From the NCBI RefSeq assembly GCF_021462225.1, contig NC_061805.1:31885958-31949957 (forward strand): DNA of 64,000 nt, in the 5' to 3' direction. This DNA comes from Girardinichthys multiradiatus. Its lineage: Eukaryota; Chordata; Actinopteri; Cyprinodontiformes; Goodeidae. The notes beneath the pieces were generated by a model. That model ran no database searches and was not told the DNA's origin. It saw only the letters and a list, made by a program, of their open reading frames with translations. Both the position numbers and the translations under genes were made by a program. Of this stretch, positions 50,701 to 59,439 are shown in pieces (position 1 is the first letter of the stretch; each line of letters starts with the position of its first letter).

Positions 50701-53700
50701 TGATCAGGGCCGGATTTAGGAGGTTATGGGCCCCTGGGGTTGGGCTAGTTTTGGTGCCCTATCCACACAAGTTTCTTTTACACATACAAATAAATTGTTA
50801 GATAGGTACACATCAATGTAAAGGTTTTGAGATCTTATCCACCTAAAAATACTGTTTTTGTAAAATAAACCTCTGATTTCTTTTTTCATTTTGGAAAAGC
50901 CCCTCGTTTACATGGCGCTAGTCCTTTCTTAGTCCAAACAGAAAACAACCCAAAATGTTATGGTAACCATGCCAGGCCTCTATGTGTTACACACTCACTG
51001 AAATACACCAAAAACAAAGAGAATGGAGAATGGCTGAAGGCTTGTTGTAGTTATGTTGGACATGCACGGGGTCAAGGGTAAGATAAGAAGTAGAGGCTAT
51101 GGCATCACTGTTTTTAAATAGTTGTGTATTGGTAACATAGCTGTAAAAAAATTTCATTTACAAATTTCTTTCATCAAATTAATTTTAAGATCAGACAAAG
51201 ACAACCTAAGTTCATACAAAAAAAAAAAAAAAAAACAGTCATTGAGAGCTTATGATCATGACAGAAGTACAAAGACATTTCTATGGCTTTGGGTTTCCAG
51301 TGTCCTGCAGTCAGATATGATTTGGACTGATAGAGAATACATGGAACAGTTGTGAACCTTACAAGGACTGGCTGGCCTAACAAAATTACTTTAAGAGCAC
51401 ATCAGTGACTACCTCAGGAGGTCACAAATGAGTACAGAACTGAATCTAAAGCACTGCAGGCCTCACTGGTCTCATTTAAGGTCATTAGCTACGTTTACAT
51501 GGACATAGATAATCGGAATAAACGGCTGATCTGATTAAAAATGTGTAACGAAAACATATCAGTTGAAATATTCTGATCGGGTTTGGAGGGGTGCTTTATG
51601 CCTATTGACAATCCGATCGGCATGCATGTAAACGCTTGACAGGATCAAGTTGTCCTGAATGAAGCAAACTAACCTGAGTGTGCATGTGCACCCCGCGTCA
51701 ACGTGACGTATTTCCGCCTTGAGTGGGTAGTCGCTCTGGCTAGATGCTAACAGAATATTTTGATCGGCAAGTTTACATGACACATTTTTAGTCTGATCAG
51801 CAGTTTAATTCCGATTATTTATGTCCATATAAACGGTACAATTCAGATTATGTTTTGTATTTTAATCCGAATACATTTAATCCAGTCGTGAAATTTTGTG
51901 CATGTAAATGTAGATAGTGTTTATGATTTAATAAGAAGTAAACTGAGCAAAATTGGCATATATGGTAGAGTTCCCTGGCCAAAACCACTGCTGACCTAAA
52001 ACAACACAAAGCCCGTTTTAGATTTGCCAAAAAACATGACCCCCATCCTTATTTTGATTATCCCTAAGACTTTTGGGAAAATATTCTGTGGATTGATGAG
52101 ACAGAAAATAGAATATTTTGGAAAGTGTGTGACCTGTTACATCAGGCGTAAAACTAATTTCAGAAAATGAACACCAAACCAACAAACAAGGTGATGGTTA
52201 CTTACTGTGGTCTGGTTCTGAGATGTGAGCACCAGCTGGCGATGGTGGGCCTGGAGGCCCAGGTGGCCCGGGGAGTCCTGGTAGACCTCTCTCTCCTGGG
52301 AGACCAGGTGGGCCACGGGGCCCTGAGAGAAGGGACAGAAGATGATAAATTAGTTTGGTGGCAGAGACATGTTACGTCATGGTAGAACTTAATTTTAAAC
52401 TCTCTTGCTGAGAGGCACAGCACGTTGCAGCCTGATGAATGACTGTGGCTGATGTGCTGAACGGAACATAAATATGGCAAAGAGCAGAGAAGGAAAGTAT
52501 TAGAGAAGGTGTTGATACAACTTTCTGGTGTCTATTGATCTGTGACTATATGTACACATATGGAGTAATGTTGTGGGCTGGGAGGAATAAAGGGGACAGT
52601 GGGAACTGACTAAGTTTGTTACTCTGTAATTAACAGGATGAACCTGCACTGAGAACTTGCTGGCATCTAGAAACTCTGGTCTTACTGGCACGGCATTTAT
52701 AGTAAACAAAGTTCCCTGTACACAGCCCCTCAGCTGTTTAGAGTATATACAGAGGGTTACTCCACAATCTGTTTATATTTCCAGACTTTACTCCCTATCT
52801 CAATGTCTAAATGTTGTTCTTCCCTCGTTGTGATCTTCCTTGTATACTTCCCTCAGTTCTTCCTTCTTTCCTCTTTTTCTTCCTCTGCATCCTAGCTCCC
52901 TTTGTATCTTTGCATCCTTGCTTTCTTTTATTAATTTCGTCTTACCTCCTTTCTTCATTGTGGACTTCCTTGCTTTCTTAGTTTTCTTATTTCCTTCCTT
53001 TCCTTCCTTTTCTCCCATTCACTTTCTTGCTTTTATCCTTCCTTCCTATCCTTCTTTGTGTCCTACCACTCTTCTTCCCTTGCATCCTTCTTCTCTTTTA
53101 TCTCTGCTCGATTTGTCCCTTTTCTTCTTTGTGGAATTACTTAAATTTCCTTCCTGTGTCCTTCACTCCTTTCTTTACTTCCTTACATCTTTCTGTCTTT
53201 CGTTCCTTGCATCCTTACTTCCTTCATTCCTCTGTCCCTAACTTCATAACTTCCTTCCTCCGTCCCTAACTTCCTACCTTTCTTCCTTCCTTCCGTCCTT
53301 CCATTTCTTGGTTTCATTTCTTATGCCCGTCCATTGAAAACCTTTCAGCCGTAATTTCATAGAAACTTCAGTATCAAAATATCAAAACTCTGAACTCTGG
53401 AAAGATGAATCTGGCAAAATATTGGATTCTTAAATAAAAAATGTATACGAATCTAGTCCACAGCAGTTTGTAACAGGTCTCAAGCAAGCATCCAGTAAGA
53501 GTGCCTTCTCACATACCTCAGTCACTAATTAAGGCTGGAAAAAGCATCACATCATCTGACCTCATTCTGGCCATCACCTCTGTCCCTCCATCTCATTAAC
53601 ACTCTGTTTATTGTTTATACACTTGGGCAATTGTCAACTACAGTGTTGTAATTACTGCGGGTGCTTCGTAATGTTATTACAGCTTTGATTTGACACTTTG

Positions 53701-56700
53701 TGACCTTTTTTTCTAAAGTATAGCAAGGTATAGAAGAATAGCTCACAGCCTTTTGGCTGCTTTTCTGAGACTGTAGGCCATCTGTTGCACAGTGCTTTAC
53801 ATTAATACCCCAAGCCGCCGTTCAAAGTTAATGCAACGTTTTACGGAAAACTGTTTAACTTTTTCCTATACAGTTACAGTCCCCTGCAGATTCTGGGAGG
53901 ATGCTATGAGAAAATATGTGAGCATATTTGCAACACAAAGTTCATTTTTTTCTTAAACTTTGGTAATTTTAACATTAAACTGGTCACATTCCACCCTTGT
54001 GTTTATCTTTTACTTTAAATGAAAGAAAAAAATCCTTTGGATATCTATGAAGTAATGGAGACAGAAAAATCAATAACACCACAGGCATATGGAAATCATA
54101 AGGAGCTGGGATTTGTATACGTATTGCTCGTGCTTACTTCAGATTGAAGTCACATGGAGCTACTCAGAAAGTGGGTATATAGTTTAAGTTTCGTTCTAAA
54201 TCTCACTTTCAACCGGCAGCCCACACAAAGCCAGGTTCATCTGTTAGCCTGAAAGGAGAAACACTCCCTGTATGATCTAAAGCAGAGGAATAACAGTCGA
54301 TAGCAAGAGCAGATGTTTTGGCACAACGTAGACCGCCATTTACTTTAGTCTTTACAGTTGCAGCTAAAGGTGGATTAACGTTTTCTCAACAGGTCATCTG
54401 TTATTTGTCCACAATGAGTAGTTTTGGATTTAAAGTATAGGTTTATGATTTGGTTTTGCTCCAGGCTGATCACAATGAAAAGCAGGACACAGACGTGTGT
54501 GTATACTGTTCCTTACAAAAGTATTAAACCCCATAAACCGTTTTATATTTTGTCATGTCATTAAGACAAACTTCAGTGTATTTTGGGAAGATTTTATGCA
54601 ACAGACCAACACAAAGCAGTGCATAGTTATGAAGTAGAAGGAAATTGAAAAGTGGTTTAAAAATATTTGACAGAAAATCTATATGGCATGCATTTGTTTT
54701 CAGCTCCCTTCACTCTGATACACTTAAATAAAGTCCAGTGCACCAATAAAAACAGCTGTACAACAGACTGATGCAGATCAATGAGAAACACATCAGACAA
54801 GCAAGACATATATTTGTTAAGAAGGTTAAAGCAGGTTTAGGTTATAAAATAAGATCCCAAAGGTTAAAAATCTTACTTCGACCTATCGACCTTATGGTGC
54901 AACTGAAACCCTACCAAGACCTGGCCAATCACATTAACTCACAGCCATGCAAGGATTGTATTAATTAGAGAACCAGCCAAAAGGCCCATGGTAACTGTTG
55001 CACAGATCTAGCGCTCAAGTGGGACAGTCTGTTTGCTGACAGGAGAACAATTAGTCATGCACTCAGCTATAAGAAATATTGTTTGCCATTTGCCACAAGC
55101 CATGTAGAGAGGAGGGCAAACATGGATGAAGATGATCTGGACAGATGAGAACAATGTTTACCTTTTGGACCCACATGCAAAACATTGTGTGTGATGGAAA
55201 ACTAACTCTACACATCACCCTTAATACACCATCCACATTGTGAAACAAATGTGGATTTACAGGCTAAATACAGTATTGGCACAGCGTATTGATACATAAA
55301 AATGGCCAGGTCAAAGTCTAGACCTATATCCAACTTTGGATCTGTAGACTTGAAAATTGTAGTTCACAGATGCTTTTCATCCAATTTGACTGAGCTTGAG
55401 CTACTTTGCAAACAAGGATAGGTAAAAAACATCAGTCTTCAGATGTGCAAAGCTGGTAGAGACATTCCACAAAAGACCTGCAGCTGTAAAGTGCAGCAAA
55501 AGGTGTTTCTATAAAGTATCAAGTCAGGGGCGTTGAATATCAGAACCAGCTTTATTGGCCAAGATTATGCGCACACACAAGGAATTGATTTTCCGTTTCA
55601 CCCACACAGCATACAAACACTCGTAAAACGTACAGATACATACAGACATATATGTAGGCCACACATTTCAGATTTCAATATACAAAAATGCTTTAAAAAT
55701 GTAATTTTCCTTCCACTTCCCAATTATATACTACTTGGTGTTGCGATTAGTTACATAAAACCCAATAAAACACATTGCAGCTTGTGGCTGTTGTGTAAAA
55801 AAATGAGAAATATTATATGGGTTGTGTCCTTTCCAAGGCACTGAATGTAGTCTGTGAAAGCTTTTAGCAGTACTTTTAGAAACATATAACTTTAAATGCA
55901 AACCAATTAAGATGAGTTCCCCTGAGCAACCAGGAGACTTCAAATGCCTCTGGAATGTTCAAGCTTATAGAGCTGGAGGGTCATTGGGCTGATCAAAGAC
56001 CAAAAAGCTTTCTGTGAAACATTCTGTAGCCAAATATCAGAAGTGAAATTTATCATCTGTTCTTTCAGCTGCTCTGTGGTCAGAAGTAATCCATTCAATC
56101 ATCTTGTTCTATTGACAGTATTGTGAGTAGTTAGAGATGTAAACAATTGCACTGCAGGATCTTCTAGCTTTTGTTGAGGCTGGACACCGGGTGAAGAGTT
56201 AATCTAATCTCACAGATGTCTGTCTACCTTTGGTCCACTCATACCTGCTGGTCCTATAGAGCCCTTCGATCCAGGAGCTCCTGATGGACCCCTTGCTCCC
56301 ACCTCCCCCGGAGGTCCACTGGGACCTGGCAGCCCTCGAGATCCTGGCTTTCCTGTGAGGAAAAAAACAATCAGGAGTAATCATGAATCCCTCGCTTACA
56401 TCCTGAATGACATCAGCTGAAATGCAACTACAATTACAACTCACCATCTCTGCCAGGAAGTCCATCTCTGCCCTTTTCACCCTGAGGACCTGGAGGGGAA
56501 AACAGGGAGATGCCTTCATTTTGAGGTTCACATCTTTGAAAAAATCTGAACTCATGCCACCTGGAGAAGATGAAGTGTAAAATCCTCTCAGGCATTAGGT
56601 GCATTTCTGTCCAAGTAACGGTTTCCCTGTGAAAGCAACAGGTAAGTGCCATACTGGCATCATGCTAGTGTATTATTAAAATGTTGATTTCAAAATGCTA

Positions 56701-58716
56701 ATTAACTGTATTACTTACAGAAAAGTACATTTCCTAGTTTCTGACTGGCTCTCCAATGTTTGACTCAGCTATTGCCTTTCAAAAACCAAACATTAAGCTG
56801 AATTATGATTCATAACACAGTCTCTTAGTAGGATAACAAAAAACTGCATGAAGTTTTTTTGGCTTTTTGAACTTGCAAGTCAGATGAATGATTTCGCATC
56901 ACCAAACTAATCTCAGCAAACCATCGACCTCTAGATGAAATAATTATGTTTTGTAAAAAGAAATAGGATTTTTTTAAATGTCTTTTATTTACTAATGGAC
57001 TTGTCTTTGATCTCCAGTTCGTCTACAGTGCCTTGCAAAAGTATTTATATCGCTTCAACATTTTCTTATTTAATCACAACCACAAACCTCAGTCTATATT
57101 ACTGGGATTTTATGTAATCCACCAAAACAAAGTAGAACATGAATGTGAAGTGGAAGGACAATGATACATGTTTTTCCAGTTCTATTACAAATAAAAATCT
57201 GAGTGCTCTTATTTTCTGCTGCCTTGATTCAATACTTTGTAGGACCAGCTATAATTACAGCAGCACGTCTTTTTAGGTAACTCTCTACCAGCTTTTGACA
57301 TCTAGAGCTGGGCTGCATGATATTAGAAAATAATACGATGGCTATATTTGAGGTGACTTCTTGTAATATTTTGTGTAATCTTTTATTATTCTTATGTCAT
57401 AAATATGTTTTTTTTCATTTAATGTATGTCTATAGTTTGCAGTTATGTGCAGCATTTGTTTAAGCTGTGTTTGTTTCATTTTATAAATAAAGCTGGGATG
57501 GAATGGTGACATTTTCCTCCCTCCTCTCTTCCTGAATTGTGCTTCCAACTCCCTCTGTGACCATTTGTATCTTGGGCACTTTAACCCATGTCAGGTGATG
57601 GCAGCTACTGCTGTGAGACTTTTTAACAGGCTGAATATTACAAAGTGGATACTAAGTATGAGTAAATGAGAGCTGGTTTTCAATCCAAATGGTCCATTGC
57701 GATATTAATATTGAACACTAATACTGCAATGACGAAATATATGCGATATACTGAGTAGCCCTAATCTAGAGACTGAAATTGTTGCCCCTTCTTCTAGGTA
57801 AAATACCTTAAGGTCAGTTAGATTGGATGAAAAGTGTTTGTGAAGCTCCATTTTCAAGTAATGCCTAACAATGTCAGACGGATTCAGATCTGGTCTTTGA
57901 CTGGACCATTCTAACACATAAATATACTTTGATCCAAACCATTCCACTGTAGCTAGCCTGTCTGTTTAGTGTTGTTGTCCTGCTGGAAGGTGATCCTCCA
58001 GTCCAGACAATTGCTTGGACTGGGTTCTCTTTATGGGTATCAGAGTACAGGGGGCTCAATATAAATGCACCTCACATCTTACAAATTTGTATTTGTTCAA
58101 AAAAAAGAAAAAATCTTTTGTATTTCTTCCACTTCACAATTGTGTACTATATTGTGTTGGTCTATCACATAAGAACCTAGTAATACACTTGAAGAATGGA
58201 TACTTTTTCAAGGCGCTATATATCCATAGAGCCGCTGGAGGTTGGTCTGACAAGACTGTGTCAACTTCCTGGCATGGAGAAGCATATTTAAGCTTTTGTT
58301 TAAACCAATCACAACCATCTTTCAGTTGCAGCAAAAAAACTGTGCCAATATCTTTGTGCTGCAGCTTTATGCTCCCATTGTGTTCAAACAATTTTTTTCA
58401 ACAAAAACAAAAGCATTTGTTAAAAACAAAACACAGAAAAATAATTTTGGACAGAGCAGCAGATTGCAGCACATCCGCTTTCATCTTAATGGTCTAATTT
58501 CTTATAAATAAAAGCTGTGCTGACAGACTAGTTACACTAAAACAATACTTAACAAATCTTCACATCATGTGATTTTTCATGTGCTTCGCTCAACGCGGGA
58601 CATGTGGTAATGGACACACAAGGGTCATGCTTTTGTAAACGGAAATGAGTCTTAAAGGTATTGGAAGAAGAATGTGAGCAGGTAACAGAGAGAACGCAAT
58701 GATCATATGTTCTTGA

Positions 58717-58767
<51 letters not shown>

Positions 58768-59329
58768 GGCTGTTTTAAGGAAAAATAACCTTCTAGTGTT
58801 GAAATAACGGAAAATGTACATGCATTATCACATGACGCCATGGGTTACCTGCAGGTCCCTGCTCACCAGGAGCTCCCTGAGCTGAGACTGCTCCCATCAT
58901 CAGCGAGGCCTCCTGAGCAGTTCCTCCTTTACTTTGAAGGTGGCGATGTGATATGCTGCCTGGTGCTGTGAGCAATTGCACCTGGAAGAAAGAAAATGGC
59001 AGGTCATTTAAAAATATCTTTTATAAAGAAGGTCAATGATCTGCTCAGTGATTAAGATACAGTTATCACCTTTGCCTCCAGTGAGTAGACCTTTTCACTT
59101 AAAGCGGTGATTCGACTGCAGTTCAGACAACCTAAAAAAATAAGTAAATGGATTTCTTCAACTGCAGGATGCGGACATCGGTGCATCTCTCCGGGATCTT
59201 GGTTTTATGTAGGAATAGGAATACGTTCACAGCTCTTACTTGAAATTGATTCTCCTGTGCGTGCTGGCGGACGCCGTACTGTGGAGGCTCTTCTGACTGC
59301 CTCTTGAGCTACGGCCAGGTTCCCTGGAT
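29602..59329 (-). CDS. emid1: EMI domain-containing protein 1, 3' part (13 exons plus one alternative)
   Basis: A secreted collagen-like extracellular-matrix protein. The exons listed separately join into one open frame of 356 codons plus stop, with every phase matching. In order: a Cys-containing linker ([20 protein letters not shown]), a Ser/Gln/Ala-rich segment, a first Gly-X-Y block, an interruption ([19 protein letters not shown]), a second Gly-X-Y block, a coiled-coil exon ([19 protein letters not shown]), and a tail ([20 protein letters not shown]) ending [13 protein letters not shown]26A1 is the nearest relative; the tail and the RHBDD3/EWSR1 neighbourhood fit EMID1. The signal peptide and EMI domain were not found up to 64,000 and should lie beyond the right edge. 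A second, mutually exclusive coiled-coil exon lies at 34,961-35,051. Confidence 0.92.
29945..32090 (+). mobile_element. L2-type LINE with decayed reverse transcriptase
   Basis: A broken plus-strand frame shows reverse-transcriptase pieces: [20 protein letters not shown], then [29 protein letters not shown], and near 31,000 [20 protein letters not shown]. These are in the order of the L2/CR1 C-terminal half, and the YADD active site is lost in a deletion near 30,640. The 3' tail (ccttgagatgacatgtattg) resembles that at 60,140-60,206. Confidence 0.75.
33500..34680 (+). mobile_element. Tc1-like relic split by a LINE insertion
   Basis: Flanks 33,500-33,748 and 34,374-34,680 belong to one internally deleted copy of the CAGTGCCTTGCAAAAG family (acttgaaaattgatgtttac on the left, tcacataaaatcccagcaaa on the right). 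Confidence 0.65.
33749..34373 (-). mobile_element. RTE/Rex3-like LINE 3' fragment with target duplication
   Basis: A 625-bp 5'-truncated insertion bounded by GATCAC on both sides (33,743-33,748 and 34,374-34,379). A minus frame (33,776-34,252) reads [38 protein letters not shown] and [20 protein letters not shown], the C-terminal part of a fish non-LTR retrotransposon polyprotein. The 3' end is a short (GAGTAC)-type repeat. The family name is tentative. Confidence 0.8.
34961..35051 (-). CDS. emid1: emid1 penultimate exon, form B (alternative coiled coil)
   Basis: Encodes [20 protein letters not shown] and [10 protein letters not shown], sharing the pattern L-x-x-L-A-x-R-V-x-x-L-E with form A. 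Acceptor gatag, donor gtaata. Phase in (0) and out (1) equal form A, and the last exon then supplies EPDLG. If both forms were spliced together, a stop codon (GGA CAT TAG) would arise at once. It is therefore read as a mutually exclusive exon. Confidence 0.75.
35230..35314 (-). CDS. emid1: emid1 penultimate exon, form A (coiled coil)
   Basis: Encodes [18 protein letters not shown] and [10 protein letters not shown], the C-terminal coiled coil (probable trimerisation helix) matching human EMID1. Enters phase 0, leaves phase 1, donor gtgagt. Confidence 0.93.
36420..37345 (-). mobile_element. Tc1-like relic carrying a second LINE fragment
   Basis: Flanking Tc1-like phrases (tcactgggccacatgaatatg on the left; acaattatgcactactttgt on the right) enclose the LINE at 36,570-37,095. 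Decayed, no frame. Confidence 0.5.
36570..37095 (+). mobile_element. RTE/Rex3-like LINE 3' fragment, second copy
   Basis: Same family as 33,749-34,373 but on the plus strand. It contains the equivalents of [20 protein letters not shown] in a broken frame and ends with the tail gcatacgcagaagatgacg. More diverged than the first copy. Confidence 0.7.
37627..39236 (+). mobile_element. Complete Tc1-like transposon, long inverted repeats
   Basis: 1,610 bp flanked by TA. Inverted repeats of about 200 bp (37,627-37,829 and ~39,032-39,236) begin caggtccttctcaaaatatt and differ by only a few bases, suggesting recent insertion. One transposase frame fills the interior. It lies in an emid1 intron on the strand opposite to the gene. 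Confidence 0.95.
37955..38959 (+). CDS. Tc1-like DDE transposase, full length, probably catalytically dead
   Basis: 334 residues without interruption, a usual Tc1 length. Residues 1-110 hold the paired helix-turn-helix DNA-binding region ([20 protein letters not shown]) with a basic GRKR-type linker. The catalytic core has Asp148 (LFSDESKF) and Glu273 ([11 protein letters not shown]). The second Asp, expected in a QQD or QDN motif 34 residues before the Glu, is Asn238 here ([11 protein letters not shown], codon AAC at 38,666-38,668). Such a change would be expected to abolish strand transfer. ATG was chosen because it starts the family's MGKT N terminus. Confidence 0.92.
   Translation: MGKTANLTAVQKATIDTLKQEGKTQKEISVQIGCSQSAVSRHLSGKSVGRKRCGRKRCTTRRGDRTLRKIVEKGRFQTLGDLRKQWTECGVETSRATVYRRVQEMGYRCRIPQIKPLLNQKQWQKRLTWATEKQHWTVALWSKVLFSDESKFCMSFRNQGARVWRKTGEKEMPKCQKSSVKYPQSVMVRGAVSAAGVGPLCFIKGRVNAASYQEILEHFMLPSAEKLYGDEDFIFQHNLAPAHSAKTTSKWFTDHGITVLNWPANSPDLNPIENLWDIVKRTLRDSRPNTLDELKAAIEASWASIRPQQCHRLIASMPRCIEAVISAKGFPTKY
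40262..40306 (-). CDS. emid1: emid1 exon: last collagen, 45 bp
   Basis: Encodes [15 protein letters not shown]; phase 0; acceptor cacag, donor gtaaga. Confidence 0.9.
40769..40813 (-). CDS. emid1: emid1 exon: collagen, 45 bp
   Basis: Encodes [15 protein letters not shown]; phase 0; acceptor ttag, donor gtaagt. Confidence 0.9.
40814..42191 (-). other. emid1: emid1 intron without recognised features
   Basis: About 1.4 kb of AT-rich sequence; no exon, repeat end or RNA gene is apparent. The 40,307-40,768 intron is likewise plain. Confidence 0.5.
42192..42254 (-). CDS. emid1: emid1 exon: collagen, 63 bp
   Basis: Encodes [19 protein letters not shown] and ER; phase 0 both ends. Confidence 0.9.
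42375..42427 (-). CDS. emid1: emid1 exon: collagen, 53 bp
   Basis: Encodes [17 protein letters not shown]. Enters with a split glycine and leaves at a codon boundary, switching all later collagen exons to phase 0. Confidence 0.9.
42714..42803 (-). CDS. emid1: emid1 exon: interruption and return to collagen
   Basis: Encodes [16 protein letters not shown], the non-helical interruption (human EMID1 has a similar SNTFTE stretch, from memory), then [12 protein letters not shown]. Confidence 0.9.
42990..43490 (-). mobile_element. Tc1-like relic, minus orientation
   Basis: Phrases ttgactggaccattctaac, cacagaatgatgtctccacc and ggtctcatctgaccagagct are the reverse complement of the central transposase region of a fish Tc1-like family. 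No frame remains. Confidence 0.6.
44163..44960. repeat. A-rich interspersed repeat, unclassified
   Basis: About 800 bp, strongly A-rich and T-poor on the plus strand, starting gtcccggtgaggttttgga and ending aaagtccaaaccctgacat. It resembles a common teleost dispersed repeat by eye. No ends or duplication confirmed. Confidence 0.35.
45337..45578. mobile_element. Palindromic MITE-like element
   Basis: About 240 bp whose two halves are reverse complements (caagtctgtcctcgagac against agctctcaagtacttgac; ccaacacacgtgaatcaaat against attgaagtgtgttggag). RNA or single-stranded DNA would fold into one long hairpin. Partial copies occur at 19,170-19,270 and 26,590-26,730. Confidence 0.75.
46020..46760. 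other. Higher-GC, non-repeat stretch inside emid1 intron
   Basis: CpG-containing, more GC-rich than its surroundings, without recognisable repeat or coding match on either strand. The plus frame 46,350-46,709 (119 codons) has no known domain. It could be an internal promoter or enhancer. Confidence 0.3.
46993..48261 (+). mobile_element. Second Tc1-like transposon, short inverted repeats
   Basis: 1,269 bp flanked by TA. Terminal inverted repeats of about 30 bp (caggggttggacaatgaaac; right end differs by one deleted base). It is a different family from the element at 37,627, and its transposase gene is broken. Confidence 0.93.
47179..48210 (+). pseudogene. Tc1-like transposase, interrupted by two stops
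   Basis: The first 260 codons are open, with helix-turn-helix ([20 protein letters not shown]), a basic linker ([10 protein letters not shown]) and catalytic FFDEST and [13 protein letters not shown] at 47,959-47,961 ends the frame. The same frame continues through [11 protein letters not shown], where the catalytic Glu is present, hits a TGA at about 48,109 and reaches the natural end GGPTPY. Both breaks are single stops without frameshift, so decay is modest. Confidence 0.9.
51489..51913. mobile_element. Short inverted-repeat element
   Basis: About 425 bp with ends ctacgtttacatggacat and gcatgtaaatgtag as imperfect inverted repeats, plus internal repeats of tccgat/atcgga. No coding capacity. 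Superfamily unclear. Confidence 0.6.
52206..52322 (-). CDS. emid1: emid1 exon: end of first collagen block
   Basis: Gly-X-Y from [15 protein letters not shown] to PPGPPSPAG, then the non-collagenous AHISEPDH. Confidence 0.92.
52820..53310 (+). repeat. Degenerate (CTTCCTTC)n pyrimidine tract
   Basis: Nearly 500 bp of T/C-rich sequence built from ttcc/cttt units with interruptions. Long open frames on both strands here are low-complexity artefacts. Confidence 0.8.
54510..55510 (+). mobile_element. Tc1-like relic with recognisable layout
   Basis: Left end ttccttacaaaagtattaaac, N-terminal transposase remnants ([10 protein letters not shown] near 54,830), centre (gatgatctggacagatgaga) and 3' end near 55,510 follow the order of the CAGTGCCTTGCAAAAG family. 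Many stops and deletions. A further 3'-end piece lies at 55,670-55,850. Confidence 0.65.
56245..56352 (-). CDS. emid1: emid1 exon: collagen, 108 bp
   Basis: Unbroken Gly-X-Y from [12 protein letters not shown] to [10 protein letters not shown]; 108 bp is a standard fibrillar-type exon length. Confidence 0.92.
56445..56489 (-). CDS. emid1: emid1 exon: collagen, 45 bp
   Basis: Gly-X-Y repeats [15 protein letters not shown]; a standard 45-bp collagen exon. Confidence 0.9.
57027..58220 (-). mobile_element. Tc1-like relic, minus orientation, host of hAT-like insertion
   Basis: Ends acagtgccttgcaaaagtat and tttttcaaggcgctata are inverted. Internal phrases ttgactggaccattctaac and gtcctgctggaaggtgatcc are transposase in reverse. 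No frame survives. Confidence 0.7.
57308..57763. mobile_element. hAT-like non-autonomous element with 8-bp duplication
   Basis: 456 bp bounded by the direct repeat ATCTAGAG (57,300-57,307 and 57,764-57,771). Ends ctgggctgc and gtagcccta are imperfect inverted repeats. An 8-bp duplication is the hAT hallmark. Inserted into an older Tc1-like relic. Confidence 0.8.
58715..58767. repeat. (GAAA)13 microsatellite
   Basis: About 13 perfect tetranucleotide copies, 80 bases from the emid1 exon at 58,849; likely polymorphic. Confidence 0.95.
58849..58981 (-). CDS. emid1: emid1 exon: pre-collagen segment
   Basis: Starts [20 protein letters not shown] and ends with the first triplets, [10 protein letters not shown]. 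From here glycine codons are split across exon ends. Confidence 0.9.
59070..59131 (-). CDS. emid1: emid1 exon: CLNC linker
   Basis: Encodes [20 protein letters not shown], a strongly conserved EMID1/COL26A1 signature and likely short coiled coil. Confidence 0.92.
59240..59329 (-). CDS. emid1: emid1 exon: linker after EMI domain
   Basis: Encodes [20 protein letters not shown] and on to GESIS; a linker that follows the EMI domain in the family. Acceptor ttacag, donor gtaaga. Confidence 0.85.
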
Positions 59330-59439
59330 CTGTAACAAAAGATAAAGAAAAAAAAAGAATATTGATTCCGATGTAAAGTTGCGGAAAGTCTTTAAACTTT
59401 AAACTGATTATTATATTTTGAAACGTGTACATCTTTTCT

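Larger units (their letters stand above)
42804..52205 (-). other. emid1: Largest emid1 intron (9.4 kb)
   Basis: Holds a Tc1-like relic (42,990-43,490), an A-rich repeat (44,163-44,960), a palindromic element (45,337-45,578), a higher-GC stretch (46,020-46,760), a near-complete Tc1-like element (46,993-48,261) and an inverted-repeat element (51,489-51,913). The 48,270-51,480 part shows no feature I can support; 48,640-48,960 is pyrimidine-rich and repeat-like. Confidence 0.6.
52323..56244 (-). other. emid1: emid1 intron with pyrimidine tract and Tc1-like relic
   Basis: Holds the pyrimidine-rich tract (52,820-53,310) and a Tc1-like relic (54,510-55,510). The 53,320-54,500 and 55,870-56,240 parts show nothing recognisable. 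Confidence 0.55.
56490..58848 (-). other. emid1: emid1 intron with nested transposons and GAAA repeat
   Basis: Occupied by a Tc1-like relic (57,027-58,220) with an hAT-like insertion, and by the GAAA repeat. The 56,500-57,020 part is plain. Confidence 0.6.

Noticed and set aside
52840..53269. 133- and 80-codon frames
   Set aside because: Low-complexity Leu/Phe/Ser/Pro translation of the pyrimidine tract.
58549..58841. Minus frames with [11 protein letters not shown] repeats
   Set aside because: Translation of the GAAA microsatellite.
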